Under the pieces are notes generated by a model. The model searched no databases, was not told the origin of the DNA, and saw only the letters and a program-made list of their open reading frames with translations. This document shows, in pieces, positions 9,489 through 21,092 of a stretch of DNA of 24,232 bases (position 1 is the stretch's first letter; the number at the start of each line of letters is the position of its first letter). Position numbers and translations under genes: made by a program. The stretch is from Carex sylvatica (lineage: Eukaryota > Streptophyta > Magnoliopsida > Poales > Cyperaceae), in assembly GCA_964058845.1 (NCBI GenBank), contig CAXKVR010000224.1, positions 1 to 24,232 of the forward strand. Reading direction: 5' to 3'.

Positions 9489-12385
9489 CATAGAAAGAGT
9501 ATTGTTATATTTTTTTTTCATAGAAATAATATTATTTATTTTAACTTATTCGCTACAAGTATATATATATAGAAAATCATATGTTATAAATAACAAATGT
9601 ACAAGAGATTTATTTACTTTATTAGATTGAAATTTATGATATAATGTTGTGCATTAATTATTGAAAGAGAATTAAGATCATGAAGTAGCCGTTAGGGGCA
9701 AAATTGTTAATTAAAAATAAAAAAAATTAAAATATTGTTTTAATAACAAATAGGATTGTGTAAATATCAGCACCCTCATTTACTAGTGATTAATTTACAC
9801 ATATAATCCTTCAAATATATAAATTAATTTTTATTATTAATTACAGGTCGACCCACTGGATTTCAGATGGTATGAATCAGAGGTTTTCTAATCTATTTCT
9901 ACGTGACATGACACTTGTTATGAGTCAGGTGCAAAATCTTTCTGCCAGAGTTTAAGAAAATATTTTAATACATTTACATATTAATTTGACTTGTCAGTTG
10001 TCCTGCTAGTATTTTTTTGTTTTTTTTGTGACTGCCGTTCATGAGTCATGACTTAGGTTCATATTTTTTTTTTGGCTTAACTAGTTGCTAGTGCACACAA
10101 CTGTGTGGTGTCGCATATTGTTTTAAGGAATAAATTGGATCTTTTTTAAAATAGCCTGGTTATTCTTATTATTTAATGTCTTGATTTCTACAAGTATTGA
10201 ATTGTCAATTTTTGTTAAAGTTGTTTAATTTGAACCGTCTTAATTATTTCGATCGAATGATTTGAGTAATATTATTTTAAAATAAATTGCGCAGTTGTGG
10301 CTTTTAAGACGAACTAATTAAATGTGAATTTTATTTCACAATATAGTTTATACATTCATTGTTGTTTTCAAACAATAAATTAAGATATGCAATAATCTTA
10401 GGAAAAGTTATTTATTAAGAAAACCTCATGTTATGCAAATTATTTTTTTATTTCAATTCTCTAGCACAAAACAGAAATAAAATAGATGTGATTTGAAATC
10501 TTTTTAATAAATATATATCTAGCTTGATTTTGATAGTAATAGTAGTGTGCATCCAAATATGCATATTTTGTTTTCCTAGATGCTATTCATGGCCGAAAGT
10601 GCTTAATTAATAAAAACGGCATAACTAATTAATTTGAAAAAAAAAACGTTAACATGCATGTTCCTATTCAATATTAATTTCGGTTTCAAATTATCATTTG
10701 TTTATTAGGTTTTAGTTATCTATCAAATTCTTTAATGATCTTTATATCATATCTTGTTTCTGAAAGGTATGGACATCCAAAAAAATAGATCTGATACAAG
10801 GTTGCTTCATTGATATAATTGGTTATTGTATTTTGGATACACACACAGAGCTTCTAATTGAGAAGAGTAAATGTATGATACCGTTATACTTATTCAAAAC
10901 GGTATGATAAAATATTGTTAAATAATTTTTGATAAAACGGTATGATAAAACCATATACTTATTTTCTCTCATTCCAACAATCTGTGTCCATATTTTCTCA
11001 TTCCAACAATCAATGTTTTATCACACCGTTATACTTATTTATCTGCGGAAACAAGGAGAAATATACATTCGATGGTAATTGTAATTTATAGTTTGTTTTC
11101 CATATACTACAAAAGTGTTCTATTATAATTTATAAAATTTCGTAGTAATGTAGATGAAACTAATTAAGCTAGTATGACACCATATAGGATCAAGAAAATT
11201 ATTTATTCATTTATAGCTTGTTGATCCAGTCTCAGCAAATATTGATTTGCGAATTTCACGATCTGCCCCTTTTAGTCAATTAATTTGAAACAAACTACCA
11301 CTCTATCTTACTACGATATATTTTCACTCGTGGTAGTAAATATATTTGTAAGTATTACAAATTTTCCACATTAACGTTGATCATTGAACTGGAGATGATT
11401 GACAGTAAGGGTTGAGTAGATTAGACGAGCTGGGTTTCACGATTAAAATTATGTTCATTAAATGCTCAGAATTTATGGAGAATTTTTTCCATAGAAAATA
11501 TTAAAAAAATAAAGAGAGAAATAAAAATAGTATTGTTATATTTTTTTTCATAAAAAGAGTAGTGTTATATTTCTTTCTATAGAAAGACTGGTAAAAATTT
11601 TACAGATTCGAAGAAAATTTAAAGTTTAGGTTCGTAAGAATTCTATCGATTTAAATTCATAAATTTTCTTTGAAATAGGTTTTTATACAATAAGGAATGG
11701 AGCCCACACTATTTAATTAATAAAAAAAAAGATTAGGGTCTTCAAATTAGTTAGATGGTAAGAAATGACTTCATTTCTTTTGTTATTATATGAAAAATAA
11801 AATAAAAAAGAAGAGTTCAAATCGCTAGGCAATTTATCTTTCTTTATATACACAATAAAACGAACACACTCTTTTTGTTTCTCTCTCTACCTTTTTAATA
11901 ATTTCTACCGATAAAAATTTCTTGGATTTTTGCCGGTCTTTTCCAAGGACGAATGACCGGAGAAAGGCCTTCAGATGTCGGTTTATCTCGCTTACCTCCA
12001 ATTACTCGTATATAATTTGTTAGCAAAAGATAGTCATGAGTTGGGCAATTGCACTGTAGATTATTTTTTTTCGTTTTCGTTTTCTTAATATTTTAGATTC
12101 ATGTACTTATCGTTTCTATGCAAATGAAAAAAAATAGTAATGCCAATATGCCATTATTTTCAGAAAATAAATTTCAAATGTATTGTATTAACTATTATTA
12201 TAGGTGTAACACATCCTATGGTATTAATATTAAATTACTAACTATTATTTACATAGCTTTCACTGGATAATAGAGAATGCACCTGTATGATAATTTTAAT
12301 CAGGAACCACCTACTGAGCAAAAGATTGAAAGCACAAATAAGAAGAGATAGCTTCGCCCCTGGCTTATCAAAACTGACCTCAAAT

Positions 12386-12414
12386 CCTTGGGCCTTGGGC
12401 CTTGGGTCTTGGGC
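12386..12414. repeat. Short tandem array of CCTTGGG (copy A)
   Basis: About four units of a 7-bp motif (CCTTGGG, the last one TCTTGGG) before CCCATGG. The equivalent place in copy B, 16354-16377, has about three and a half units, so the array predates the duplication and has changed length since. Confidence 0.7.
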
Positions 12415-12555
12415 CCATGGCTTGATCAAAAGATAGCTGCAAAAACAATGCAAACATTAGTACGATATGAAGATAGCTGTGCATGATGGCTAAAAAATAT
12501 ATAAAGTTGCTTATTTTATGAAGTTCACATCTTACGATTATAAGGATAAAAATGG

Positions 12556-13647
12556 TTGCTAATATTTAAGGAAAATGAGGGCTGTGTTTCTAGTATGTAA
12601 CAGAGACTTTGCCTCTGCATACAGCATACTGCGTTCGTATATATAGCGATTTTATCATTGTAAGGAGTGGGCTAATTGGGCCGTAATTGTCATTTTAACT
12701 GTCAATGAGATCGAGGCTCCAGCCAGTGCCATCAATATCATAAAAATTAAAAGGCATGTTAAGAAAAAAAAAAAAAATTGTACCAAAACATTCGCTAGTT
12801 CAGGATTTGAGTTGCGATTATTTTAAGTCTCGTCTTCAACATCTGTTTGGACATGGTACATATCATAATTTACATTGTTTATTTTCTTATATTGCAACTA
12901 TTTTCCTATATATATTAGCAACCTCCATATCACTGGATTTTTTATGTATAACCTCCAGAATTTTATAGTGTTTGTTAATGATTGTATTCTATACTTCTAT
13001 CTCATTCTTTTACCATAGGCTACTTGTTGTAATTTGTGGAATTTATGATTGAATTTCGGTAAAAAGAAGTTAGTACAAATGAATTTCATATTTGTAGAAT
13101 TAATGTTTTTGACTAAAATTGAATTGTAGAATTAATGAGTCAAATTTGTTTTGAAGAGGAGTTGGTTTTTGCACAATTAATTAGGTGTGTTGAAGTTGAA
13201 CAGAGAGAAGATGAAACTATTAAAATTAAAGGACAATATGCTCCTATTTTAAAATTTGTGCTTTATTTTTTATCTCACTCACATATATAATAATTACCAT
13301 TTATTTGTTATTAGTCCCAGCTGGCTTCACTAATTACACAATACTGAGTATGAACTAGAATCAGAACCAGTGCAATACCTTTACCGTGTAGAATGAGATC
13401 TGATTCGTCCGTTTTAACTTGGCACAATCTCAAAGCAGACCCCATAACTCATATGAACCAACCATTGGGAGAACTTACCCCATAATTCAACTTAAAATTT
13501 TTTATCACTGTCAAGTCCTCTCCCTCTTTCTCGTCTTGTCACTAGAATTGAGATGATTTATTCAATTTAAATGCATGCTTATATTTACGAGTAGACTTCA
13601 AGACTAGACGAGCAGAGTTTCATAATTAAAATTGTATTCATTAAATG
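12556..13647. other. Spacer between duplication copies, no gene seen
   Basis: AT-rich spacer. There is a TATA-like GTATATATAG near 12637. The frame at 12756-12968 has no family resemblance and unconvincing composition. The last 100 bp (about 13548 onward) resemble 11385-11460 of copy A, so the repeat may extend further left than the stated boundary of copy B. Confidence 0.4.
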
Positions 13648-13967
13648 CTCAGAATTTATGGAGAATTTTTTCCATAAAAAAATATTAAAAAAGTAAAGAT
13701 AAAATAGAAATAGTATTGTTATATTTTTTCCGTAGAAAGAGTATTGTTATATTTTTTTTCATAGAAAGAGTATTGTTATATTTTTTTTCATAGAAATAAT
13801 ATTGTTTATTTCAATTTATTCGCTACAAGTATATATAGAAAATGATATGCTACAAATAACAAATGTATATGAGATTTATTTACTTTATTAGATTGGAACT
13901 TAAGATATAATGTTGTGCATTAACTTTTGATAGAGAATTAAGATCTTGAAGAGGGGGCAAAAAAAAA

Positions 13968-14272
13968 AAATTTGAAAGCCTGCAGCAGCTGCCAAGTGGT
14001 ATATTAAAAAGAACATCAATATTTTACAGTATATCAGAGCATTAGAACTCCACTCACACATGAGACTGGTGCCTCATTTTACTACATATAAACTAGCTAA
14101 GCAGTGCACCGGATCACTCATAAACACTCATACAACCTTTGACATAAATGTGAGATAAAAAAGAAAAAAAACATATGTAGCCCATCAATAAAAAGCTACA
14201 TCAAAAAAATCTGATCCATAAATTCATTTCATGTGTGCATCTTGCCGCTAGGAACTGATCCATCAATTTTGC
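13968..14272. mobile_element. ~300-bp insertion in copy B, class unknown
   Basis: Copy A reads through as GAAGTAGCCGTTAGGGGCAA, whereas copy B is interrupted between GAAGAGGGGGCAAAA and CGTCAGGGGCAAAATTG. The near-repeat GGGGCAAAA at both edges is a candidate 9-bp target duplication. The left edge is an A run. I see no terminal inverted repeats and no pol III boxes, so the class is undecided. Confidence 0.5.
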
Positions 14273-15334
14273 CGTCAGGGGCAAAATTGTTAATTGAAAA
14301 TAAAAAATTTAAAATGTTGTTTTAATAACAAATTGGATTGTGTAAATATTAGCACCCTCATTTACTAGTGATTAATTTACACATATAATCCTTCAAATAT
14401 ATAAATTAATTTTTCTTGTTAATTACAGGTCAACTCACTTAATACCAAATAGTATGGATCAGAGGTTTTTTAATCTATTTCTACGTGACATGGCACTTGT
14501 TATGAGTCACATCTTCATAAGGTGCAAAATCTTTCTGCAGAAGTTTAAGAAAACTTTTTAATACATTTACATATCCATTTGACTTGTCAATTGTCCTGCT
14601 ATTTTTTTTTTTGGATGTCGTTACTTAGGTTCATGTCTTTTTGGCTTAACTAGTTGCTAGTGCACCCAACTGTGTGGTGTCGCATTTTTTTTTGAGGAAC
14701 AAATTGGATTTTTTTTAAAATAGCCTGGTTATTCTCATCATTTAATGTCTAGATTCCTACAAGTATTGAATTGTCAATTTTTTGTTAAAGTTTTTAATTT
14801 GAACCGTCTTAATTATTTCGATCGAATGATTTGAGTAATATTATTTTAATATAAATTGCGCAGTTGTCGCTTTTAAGACGAACTAATTAAATGTGAATTT
14901 TATTTCACAATATAGTTTATACATTCATTGTTGTTTTCAAACAATAAATTAAGATATGCAATAATCTTAGGAAAAGTTCTTTATTAAGAAAACCTCATGT
15001 TATGCAAATTATTTTTTTATTTCAATTCTCTAGCACAAAAACAGAAATAAAATAGATGTGATTTGAAAACTTTTTAGTAAATATATATCTAGCTTGATTT
15101 TGATAGTAATAGGTAGTGTGCATCCAAATATGCATATTTTGTTTTCCTAGATGCTATTCATGGCCGAAAGTGGTTAATTAATAAAAACGGCATAACTAAT
15201 TAATTTGAAAAAAAAAAAACGTTAACATGTATGTTCCTATTCAATATTAGTTTTGGTTTCAAATTATCATTTGTTTATTAGGTTTTAGTTATCTATCAAA
15301 TACTTTAATGATCTCTATATCCTATCTTGTTTCT

Positions 15335-15500
15335 AATAGGGAACCAACTCCGCTGCTCCCTAAATAGGAGAGCAGGACTCTGTTATTCTAAATCGAACTG
15401 TTTATCTGTGTTGAGATTCGTGCATGAAAAAATTCAACAGTTCGATTTTGAATAATAGAATTCTGCTCTCCTATTTAGAGAGCAGCGGAGTCAGATTCTC
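15335..15500. mobile_element. Fold-back MITE in copy B with empty site in copy A
   Basis: Copy A reads ATCTTGTTTCTGAAAGGTAT at 10751-10770. Copy B carries about 165 bp between ATCTTGTTTCT and CTGAAAGGTAT. The insert has long inverted arms: ACTCCGCTGCTCCCTAAATA on the left is mirrored by TATTTAGAGAGCAGCGGAGT on the right. An inner pair follows (TCGAACTG and CAGTTCGA). The exact target duplication is ambiguous (CT or TCT). No coding capacity. Confidence 0.75.
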
Positions 15501-16515
15501 TGAAAGGTATGGGCGTCCAAAAAAATAGATATGATGCAAGGTCGCTTCATTGATTTAATTGGTTATTGCGTTTTGGATACACACACAGCTTCTAATTGAG
15601 AATAGTAAATATATGATACCGTTATACTTATTCAAAACGGGATGATAAAACATTGTTAAATAATTTTTGATAAAACAGTATGATAAAACGGTATACTTAT
15701 TTTCTCATTCAAACAATTTGTGTCCATATTTTCTCATTCCAACAATCAATGTTTTATCAAAACGGTAAGAATTCTACCGATTTAAACTCATAAATTTTCT
15801 TTGAAATAAGTTTTTATACAATAAAGAATGGAGCTCACGCTGTTTAATTAAGAAAAAATAGATTAGAGTCTTTAAATTCGTCAGATGGTAAGATATGAGC
15901 TCATTTCTTTTGTTATTATATAAATAAAAAAAATAAAAAAGAGGAGTTCAAATCACTACACAATTTATGTCTTTCTATACATAATAAAATGAACACACTC
16001 TTTCTGTTTCTCTCTCTACCTTTTAATAATTTCTACCAATAATTTTTTTTTTTTTTTTTTTGCCAGTCTTTTCCAAGGACGAATGACTGGAAAAAGGTCT
16101 TTGGATGTCAGTTCATCTCGCTTTCTTTCCGGACAATAAATTCTAAATGTATTGTATTAACTATTAGTATAGTTCTAACACATCATATGATATTAATTAT
16201 TAATTATTAATTATTATTTACATAGCTTTCACTGAATAATAGAGAATACACTTGTATGGTAATTTTAATCAGGAACCGCCTACTAAGCTAAAGATTGAAA
16301 GCACAATAAAAGATAGCTTCGGACCATGGCTTGATCAAAACTAACCTCAAAAGCCTTGGGCCTTGGGCCTTGGGCCTATGGCTTACCAAAAGATAGTTGC
16401 AAAAACAATGCAAACACTAGTACGATATGAAGATAGCTGTGCATGATGGCTAGAGAATATATAAAGTTGCTAATTTTATGAAGTTCACATCTTACAATTA
16501 CAAGGATAAAAATGT

Positions 16516-17888
16516 TCTTATATATCAGATCAAATTTAAAAAATTTGTACATTCATTTAAAATCACGGGACACATTTTAAAATAAATCATTCGTATGAAT
16601 TCTAATTTTGATGAAACGGTTCTGATCAAATATCAAACGGAAATTGGTCTGGTACCAATTGAACCTCTAGGTTCCTTCGTTGTGTGATCCATGCCATTAA
16701 GCAGACTATCAACTTTCAAATGGGTCTTAAAATAAAACTAAAAATTAATATTCGGTCATTTCAGTTGCAATTAATTAAAATCTGCTCATTTAGGACTAAA
16801 AAAAATTGTGTATAATAATTCAAATTTCATATTTATTTATTTTTTCATAGTTTTCTTCAGTTAGAACTCAATCCAATTTATGAAACAATTTTCTCATTGC
16901 TGGTGGGATTAACAAAAATTTGCTCATGTCCGGTGGAATCAATCAAGGCATTCTCATTTTGACTAGAAACGATCAGATTCTGACCTCAAACAAAATTACT
17001 GGTGTGTTTTACCTTTCTTGATAGAATTATACTGGCGTGTTATGGTACATAATTGGTTTCATACTAGCGACCGTAGAGAATAACTAAAATTGATAAACAC
17101 AGATGCATTTATTCGTTATTATCTTTTTTTTTTTTATTATTCCGGACCGATTCATGCACATATTGTTGTTTTTTCTTATTTTTGAGGCGGTTAGAGGATT
17201 TATTACCTTTTTTCTCATTATTTTTTTGACAAGTCTTTTTTTTTCATTAATGAAAATATACTTTTCAGATTCTAATTTCAGAGAGGTTTTATTGCCTTTT
17301 TTCATTAATAAATGCATTGAGATTCTTTTTGTTTCAATTAGGGGCACTTTTATGCCATAAATAAGGGGAAATTAAATACATATTAAGAATCAAACATACT
17401 GAATGTAGCTGCCATGGTCATTGATACTTTTGATAGCGGGAAATTAAAATGTGCCAATCTTTTGTATTCCCTATCAGATTAAATTATAGTATAAATCTCA
17501 AGCATGCTTGAAAAATTGTTATATTTATTTCTTGAAAATTATCTCTAACCAGACGGAATTAGAAAATAAGTATCATATGCTGCACCTTTGTTCATTTTAG
17601 GACAATTTGGTTTCTTAAAACCATTTTTTTTTATTATTTAAGTTAGGACAACAGTTTATTCACATGATTGCCTATTTGGTTAATAGAAAATATTGGTCAG
17701 GCCAACATGCTAAAGTTAACTCGAAAGTAATAGAACTCAATATCAGTTATTTATTTTGAAACATTAAGATCCAATTTTAGATGTCACTTAAAAGAATGAA
17801 AAAGGAAATGGAAATGAAAATACAATAAAAAATAAAAATGAACTACTTAGACTGAAAAATGTAGTACCAAATCTACCGAGTAATTAAA
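16516..17888. other. Intergenic region downstream of the mTERF gene, no gene seen
   Basis: AT-rich sequence between copy B and the mTERF stop codon. Open frames on both strands at about 17084-17360 run through poly-T/poly-A rich DNA and match no family I know. The mTERF 3'UTR must start at 17888 on the minus strand, but I see no clear AATAAA signal within the first 100 bases. Confidence 0.4.
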
Positions 17889-19040
17889 CTATTCTGCAGC
17901 CGCTGTTTTCCCAGCACAAGCATCAATATAGGTTTGGTGGAGCCGAGGAAGGGTTTCTTGATAAGGTAGAACATACTTCTCCAAAAACCGCTTCTCATTT
18001 AGCATCATAAAAGAAGCGAAAGCATTATTAGCTGCAGGAATTCCTCTGGACTTGAGAAGTTTCCGCACAAGGCTCCGGGGGATGAGCCGCTTCTCCAAGC
18101 TGAATGTGAGCAGAGATGGATTTTTGATAACATCAATCTTACTGCAACCCGCTTGTTTCAACAGGAACTCCATCTTTTGGCCTATATTCTTCTCTGTTTT
18201 TTCCAACACATTTGGGCATTTAGTAATCAGAAGGGTCACCTCCTCATGTGAAAGCCCAAGACTTTTTAAGTGGCAGAGCCTTGCATCGACAGTGCTTTGG
18301 TTCAGGCCGCCTACGACAATCAATGCATACACAAATGTATTCGATGGGGGTGAAATCCCTAACTCCTTGGCCCGTTTCACATACATCTTAAAAACTTAGG
18401 GCTTAGATGTGATCCGTCTAGGAGACGATTTAACTAGTTGGGAAATTTGACAAGCGGATAAACCGCATTGTTCTTGAAGGAATGTTATGTTGGGTATGAC
18501 AGCATTATCAAGGTTTACTCCTAGAAGGTAATTACCCCCTTTGAAGGCACACAATAGTTTCTCGACAGAGCCGAAAATCCCTATCCAGAACTGAACCTTT
18601 TGCTTCAATTTGGTGGATTGGAACATGGTTGGACAAACTGAGAAGAGAAGGGAGATTTCAGATGGTGAGAAACCAATCTCCTCCAGCTCGGAAATCCTGG
18701 GTTTCAAGTACTTCTCTACATGAAGGCAAAGGAACCGCGGGTCCCGGCACGCAGCTACTCTGATGTGGGGCTTGGTGATTCCAACCTGCCTCATATAATG
18801 AAGCACGTCATCGGGTTTCTCTGGGAATTTGATGTGAGATATATACCTGGAGGCCCGGATTGCTTTGTCGGAGGGAAGGCCGCAAGATTCAATGAGGTAT
18901 TGAACCGCAAATTGAGAAGTGGGAGATGGGGTTTCATGGAGTGGAGCGTCGGAGCGGAGAGGAAGCGATAGACGGACGACGTGAACGCGGTGGCCCAGGG
19001 AGAAAGGCGGGGGAGTAAGGGTTTTGTGAAACAGGAGCAT
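17889..19040 (-). pseudogene. mTERF-family organelle protein gene with one internal stop codon
   Basis: mTERF-family proteins bind nucleic acid in mitochondria or plastids and act in organelle transcription, termination or splicing. The frame from the ATG at 19040 is 383 codons plus TAG, a normal length for the plant family. The N-terminus (MLLFHKTLTPPPFSLGHRV) is rich in Leu, Ser, Pro and Arg without acidic residues, like a transit peptide. It then shows the usual start, FAVQYLIESCGLPSDKAIRA, followed by mTERF repeats such as ELEEIGFSPSEISLLFSVCP and SLGLSHEEVTLLITKCPNVL. The C-terminal signatures LEKRLIPRSLV and RFLEKYVLPYQETLPRLHQT are intact. Codon 215 (18398-18396) is TAA, between SKP and VFKMYVKRAKELGI. 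Related proteins, as I recall them, have an acidic or polar residue there. Frame and conservation continue unbroken on both sides. The product would be a 214-residue fragment lacking the C-terminal repeats, unless the stop is a base error. The gene appears intronless, as is common in this family. Confidence 0.85.
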
Positions 19041-20224
19041 CGCATTCTCCTTGGCTGGAGCTAGGGTTTGGTTCCTTGGCCGGAGCTGCTGAGCAATAGA
19101 AGTATAGAACTGAGTGTGAGAGAGAGAAGAAAGAGTCGCACGCACTCGGTGTCTGAAGAGAAGACTAACGTTAGTATGACAGTGGGTCCCATCGAGTCAA
19201 AAAAAAAAAAAGCTTATAGAGGATCACACAAAAATGTAAAACTAGTATTGGCTGATATTCCTTTTCATGAGTGGTACCCACTGCATTAATTCAGATTTTG
19301 GATTTAGAATCTCAGCCTTCTGATCAAAATCCGGAACAATCCGGACTATGCTGTAATGCATAGGTCTATTTAATATTCGTGCAATATGGATCGGACGGTC
19401 CCAATTCATTCTGATGGACAATAAATTCTTTTCATGGAATGATACGTGATTCGGCGAGGGTTTTCCAGATTCTGTTAAACGAATAAATGATAGTCTAGTT
19501 AATGCAACAGTTATTGGATTTCAATTTTTGATGTGAGGATCAATGTCTTGAAAAACTGAACCTTGATTATTTTTTAGTTGAACAAACCTAATATTTAAAT
19601 GTAAGGTTGGTTCGATCAAATTTTGGATGACAAAAAATATTCCATTATAAACTTTAGAAAAAAAAAAAAACAAGAACGATATTCTACGTATTGTTATGAA
19701 TGTTAAAAATTAATAGCAATTAATTTTTGTTTGTTTGTATGGGGTATATTATATTGACAACAAAATTGTAATATCTAATTTTTTTTATAAAATTCTATGG
19801 TTTACGATCTATTAATAAAACATTTAAATTAATTAAAAAAAAATGTCGGATTCCATATACAACTTATTGAATATTATAATTTTATTTTTTCTACCAAATT
19901 CAGCTTTTATTGTTAACAAAATTCTGATTTTGTCTCCAAACTATGAAAGTGTACAAATCCCTACAAAAAATATTAAGCCAATACCAAATTTAAGACCGAC
20001 ACCCAGATACCTCAAAGAGTAACATATTGCGGCCAGAAGTACACGGATCCTAAACAAAAATTAAGAATACAACAAAAAAAATAGACAGAAATAGCAAGAC
20101 TTATGTTGCATGTTGCATGGATACAGGTACGGGTATCGTACCGGATACGCTACGGATACGACGATACAACAATTTTCAAAAATCAAGAATTAATACAATA
20201 AGTCTAATTTATATATTATATTAA
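19041..20224. other. mTERF upstream region and intergenic DNA
   Basis: The first 100-150 bp upstream of the mTERF ATG are moderately GC-rich, with a CT-rich stretch on the minus strand near 19116-19135, as expected of a leader. Beyond that the DNA is AT-rich. The block near 20120-20165 is built of GATACG/GTATCG words, as in a degenerate MITE end. TTACCGTATCC at about 20638 might be the other end, which would make the fold-back element at 20225 a nested insertion. I could not prove this. Confidence 0.35.
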
Positions 20225-20604
20225 GAGGAGGGATCAAGTTACAACATTTTTTGAGTTACAACAAGTTACAACAAGCATTTTCTACATTTTCAAAGTCCAA
20301 ATCGTCGATCCAAACCGTTAGATGTGATATCTACAATAAAATGCGCTTGGAGATCAAATTTTACATTTTTTAGAATTTTTTTACTATTTATTAAGATGGG
20401 TACTAAAACTAGTCAAATTCAGACCATTGAATTTTATACCCATCTTAATAAATAGTAAAAAAATTCCAAAAAATGTAAAATTTGGTCTCCAAGCACATTT
20501 TATTGTGGAGATCACATCTAACGGTTTGGATCGATGATTGGGACTTTAAAAATGTAGAAAATACTTGTTGTAACTCAAAAAATGTTGTAACTTGATCTCT
20601 CCTC
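20225..20604. mobile_element. Long-armed fold-back MITE, copy 1
   Basis: Arms of about 170 bp are inverted copies of each other. The left end is GAGGAGGGATCAAGTTACAA and the right end inverted is GAGGAGAGATCAAGTTACAA. Both arms contain TCCAAACCGTTAGATGTGAT-type sequence and end in TTACTATTTATTAAGATGGG at the hinge. The unique spacer at about 20397-20444 gives the element a direction. Flanks ATATTAA and ATATTTAA may be an eroded target duplication, so the superfamily is not settled. No coding capacity. Confidence 0.8.
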
Positions 20605-20695
20605 ATATTTAATATATACTTGGACTATTTTAGTCTTACCGTATCCATAATTTTTTATATTTAATTTATATAATAAAAGTGTTGAATTAATATAA

Positions 20696-21065
20696 GAGAA
20701 GAGATCAAGTTATAATATTTTTTGAGTTACAACAAGTATTTTCTACATTTTTAAAGTTCAAATCATCAATCCAAACCGTTAGATGTGATTTTCACAATAA
20801 AATGTGCTTGGAGACCAAATTTTACATTTTTCGGAATTTTTTTACTATTTATTAAGATGGATATAAAATTCAATGGTCTGAATTTGACTAGTTTTTGTAC
20901 CCATCTCAATAAATAGTAAAAAAATTCTAAAAAATGTAAAATTTGATCTCCAAGCACATTTTATTGTAGAGATCACATCTAACGATTTGGATCGACAATT
21001 TGGACTTTGAAAATGTAAAAAATGCTTGTTGTAATTCAAAAAATGTTGTAACTTGATCTCTCCTC
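20696..21065. mobile_element. Long-armed fold-back MITE, copy 2, opposite orientation
   Basis: Same family as 20225-20604, with termini GAGAAGAGATCAAG and, inverted, GAGGAGAGATCAAG. Its spacer (about 20859-20905, containing TTCAATGGTCTGAATTTGAC) is the reverse complement of the spacer in copy 1, so the two neighbours are in opposite directions. Flanks ATTAATATAA and ATTAAATATA look like a decayed AT-rich duplication of 9-10 bp. The copies are 91 bp apart. Confidence 0.8.
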
Positions 21066-21092
21066 ATTAAATATACTAGCTTCAAACAACAA

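Larger units (their letters stand above)
8971..12555. repeat. Segmental duplication, copy A
   Basis: This block is collinear with 13648-16515. Shared landmarks include GTATTGTTATATTTTTTTTC, TATTCGCTACAAGTATATAT, GCACCCTCATTTACTAGTGA, the tract around TCGATCGAATGATTTGAGTA, ATGCTATTCATGGCCGAAAG, and the CCTTGGG array before GATATGAAGATAGCTGTGCA. Copy A has about 395 bp (9092-9488), about 600 bp (11028-11628) and about 130 bp (near 12000-12135) that copy B lacks. It contains a second copy of its own start at about 11461-11590. No coding gene is recognised in it. Confidence 0.85.
13648..16515. repeat. Segmental duplication, copy B
   Basis: This is a direct-orientation copy of 8971-12555; corresponding points are offset by about 4.0-4.3 kb. 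It has gained an insertion at about 13968-14272 and a MITE at about 15335-15500. It has lost the equivalents of 11028-11628 and about 12000-12135. Differences from copy A are scattered substitutions and small indels with no preserved reading frame, as expected of untranslated old repeats. Confidence 0.85.

Noticed and set aside
11933..11996. Apparent covariation in a hairpin (CCGGTC/GACCGG in copy A, CCAGTC/GACTGG in copy B), hinting at a conserved RNA.
   Set aside because: All changes are at CG dinucleotides and of the C-to-T or G-to-A kind, and a third CG nearby changes the same way. Deamination of methylated CG explains it without RNA selection, and copy C breaks one pair.
8971..16515. Copies A and B as the two LTRs of one retrotransposon.
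   Set aside because: The 1.1-kb interval between them has no primer-binding site, polypurine tract or gag/pol-like frame, and the copies lack TG...CA ends.
17084..17360. Overlapping open frames of 85-87 codons on both strands, thought of as an organelle DNA insertion or a small membrane protein.
   Set aside because: The hydrophobicity comes from poly-T tracts, and I recognise no organelle or nuclear gene in either frame.
19041..19145. A longer mTERF N-terminus starting at 19145.
   Set aside because: The codon at 19145 is GTG, not ATG. The first in-frame ATG is at 19040, where a transit-peptide-like sequence begins.
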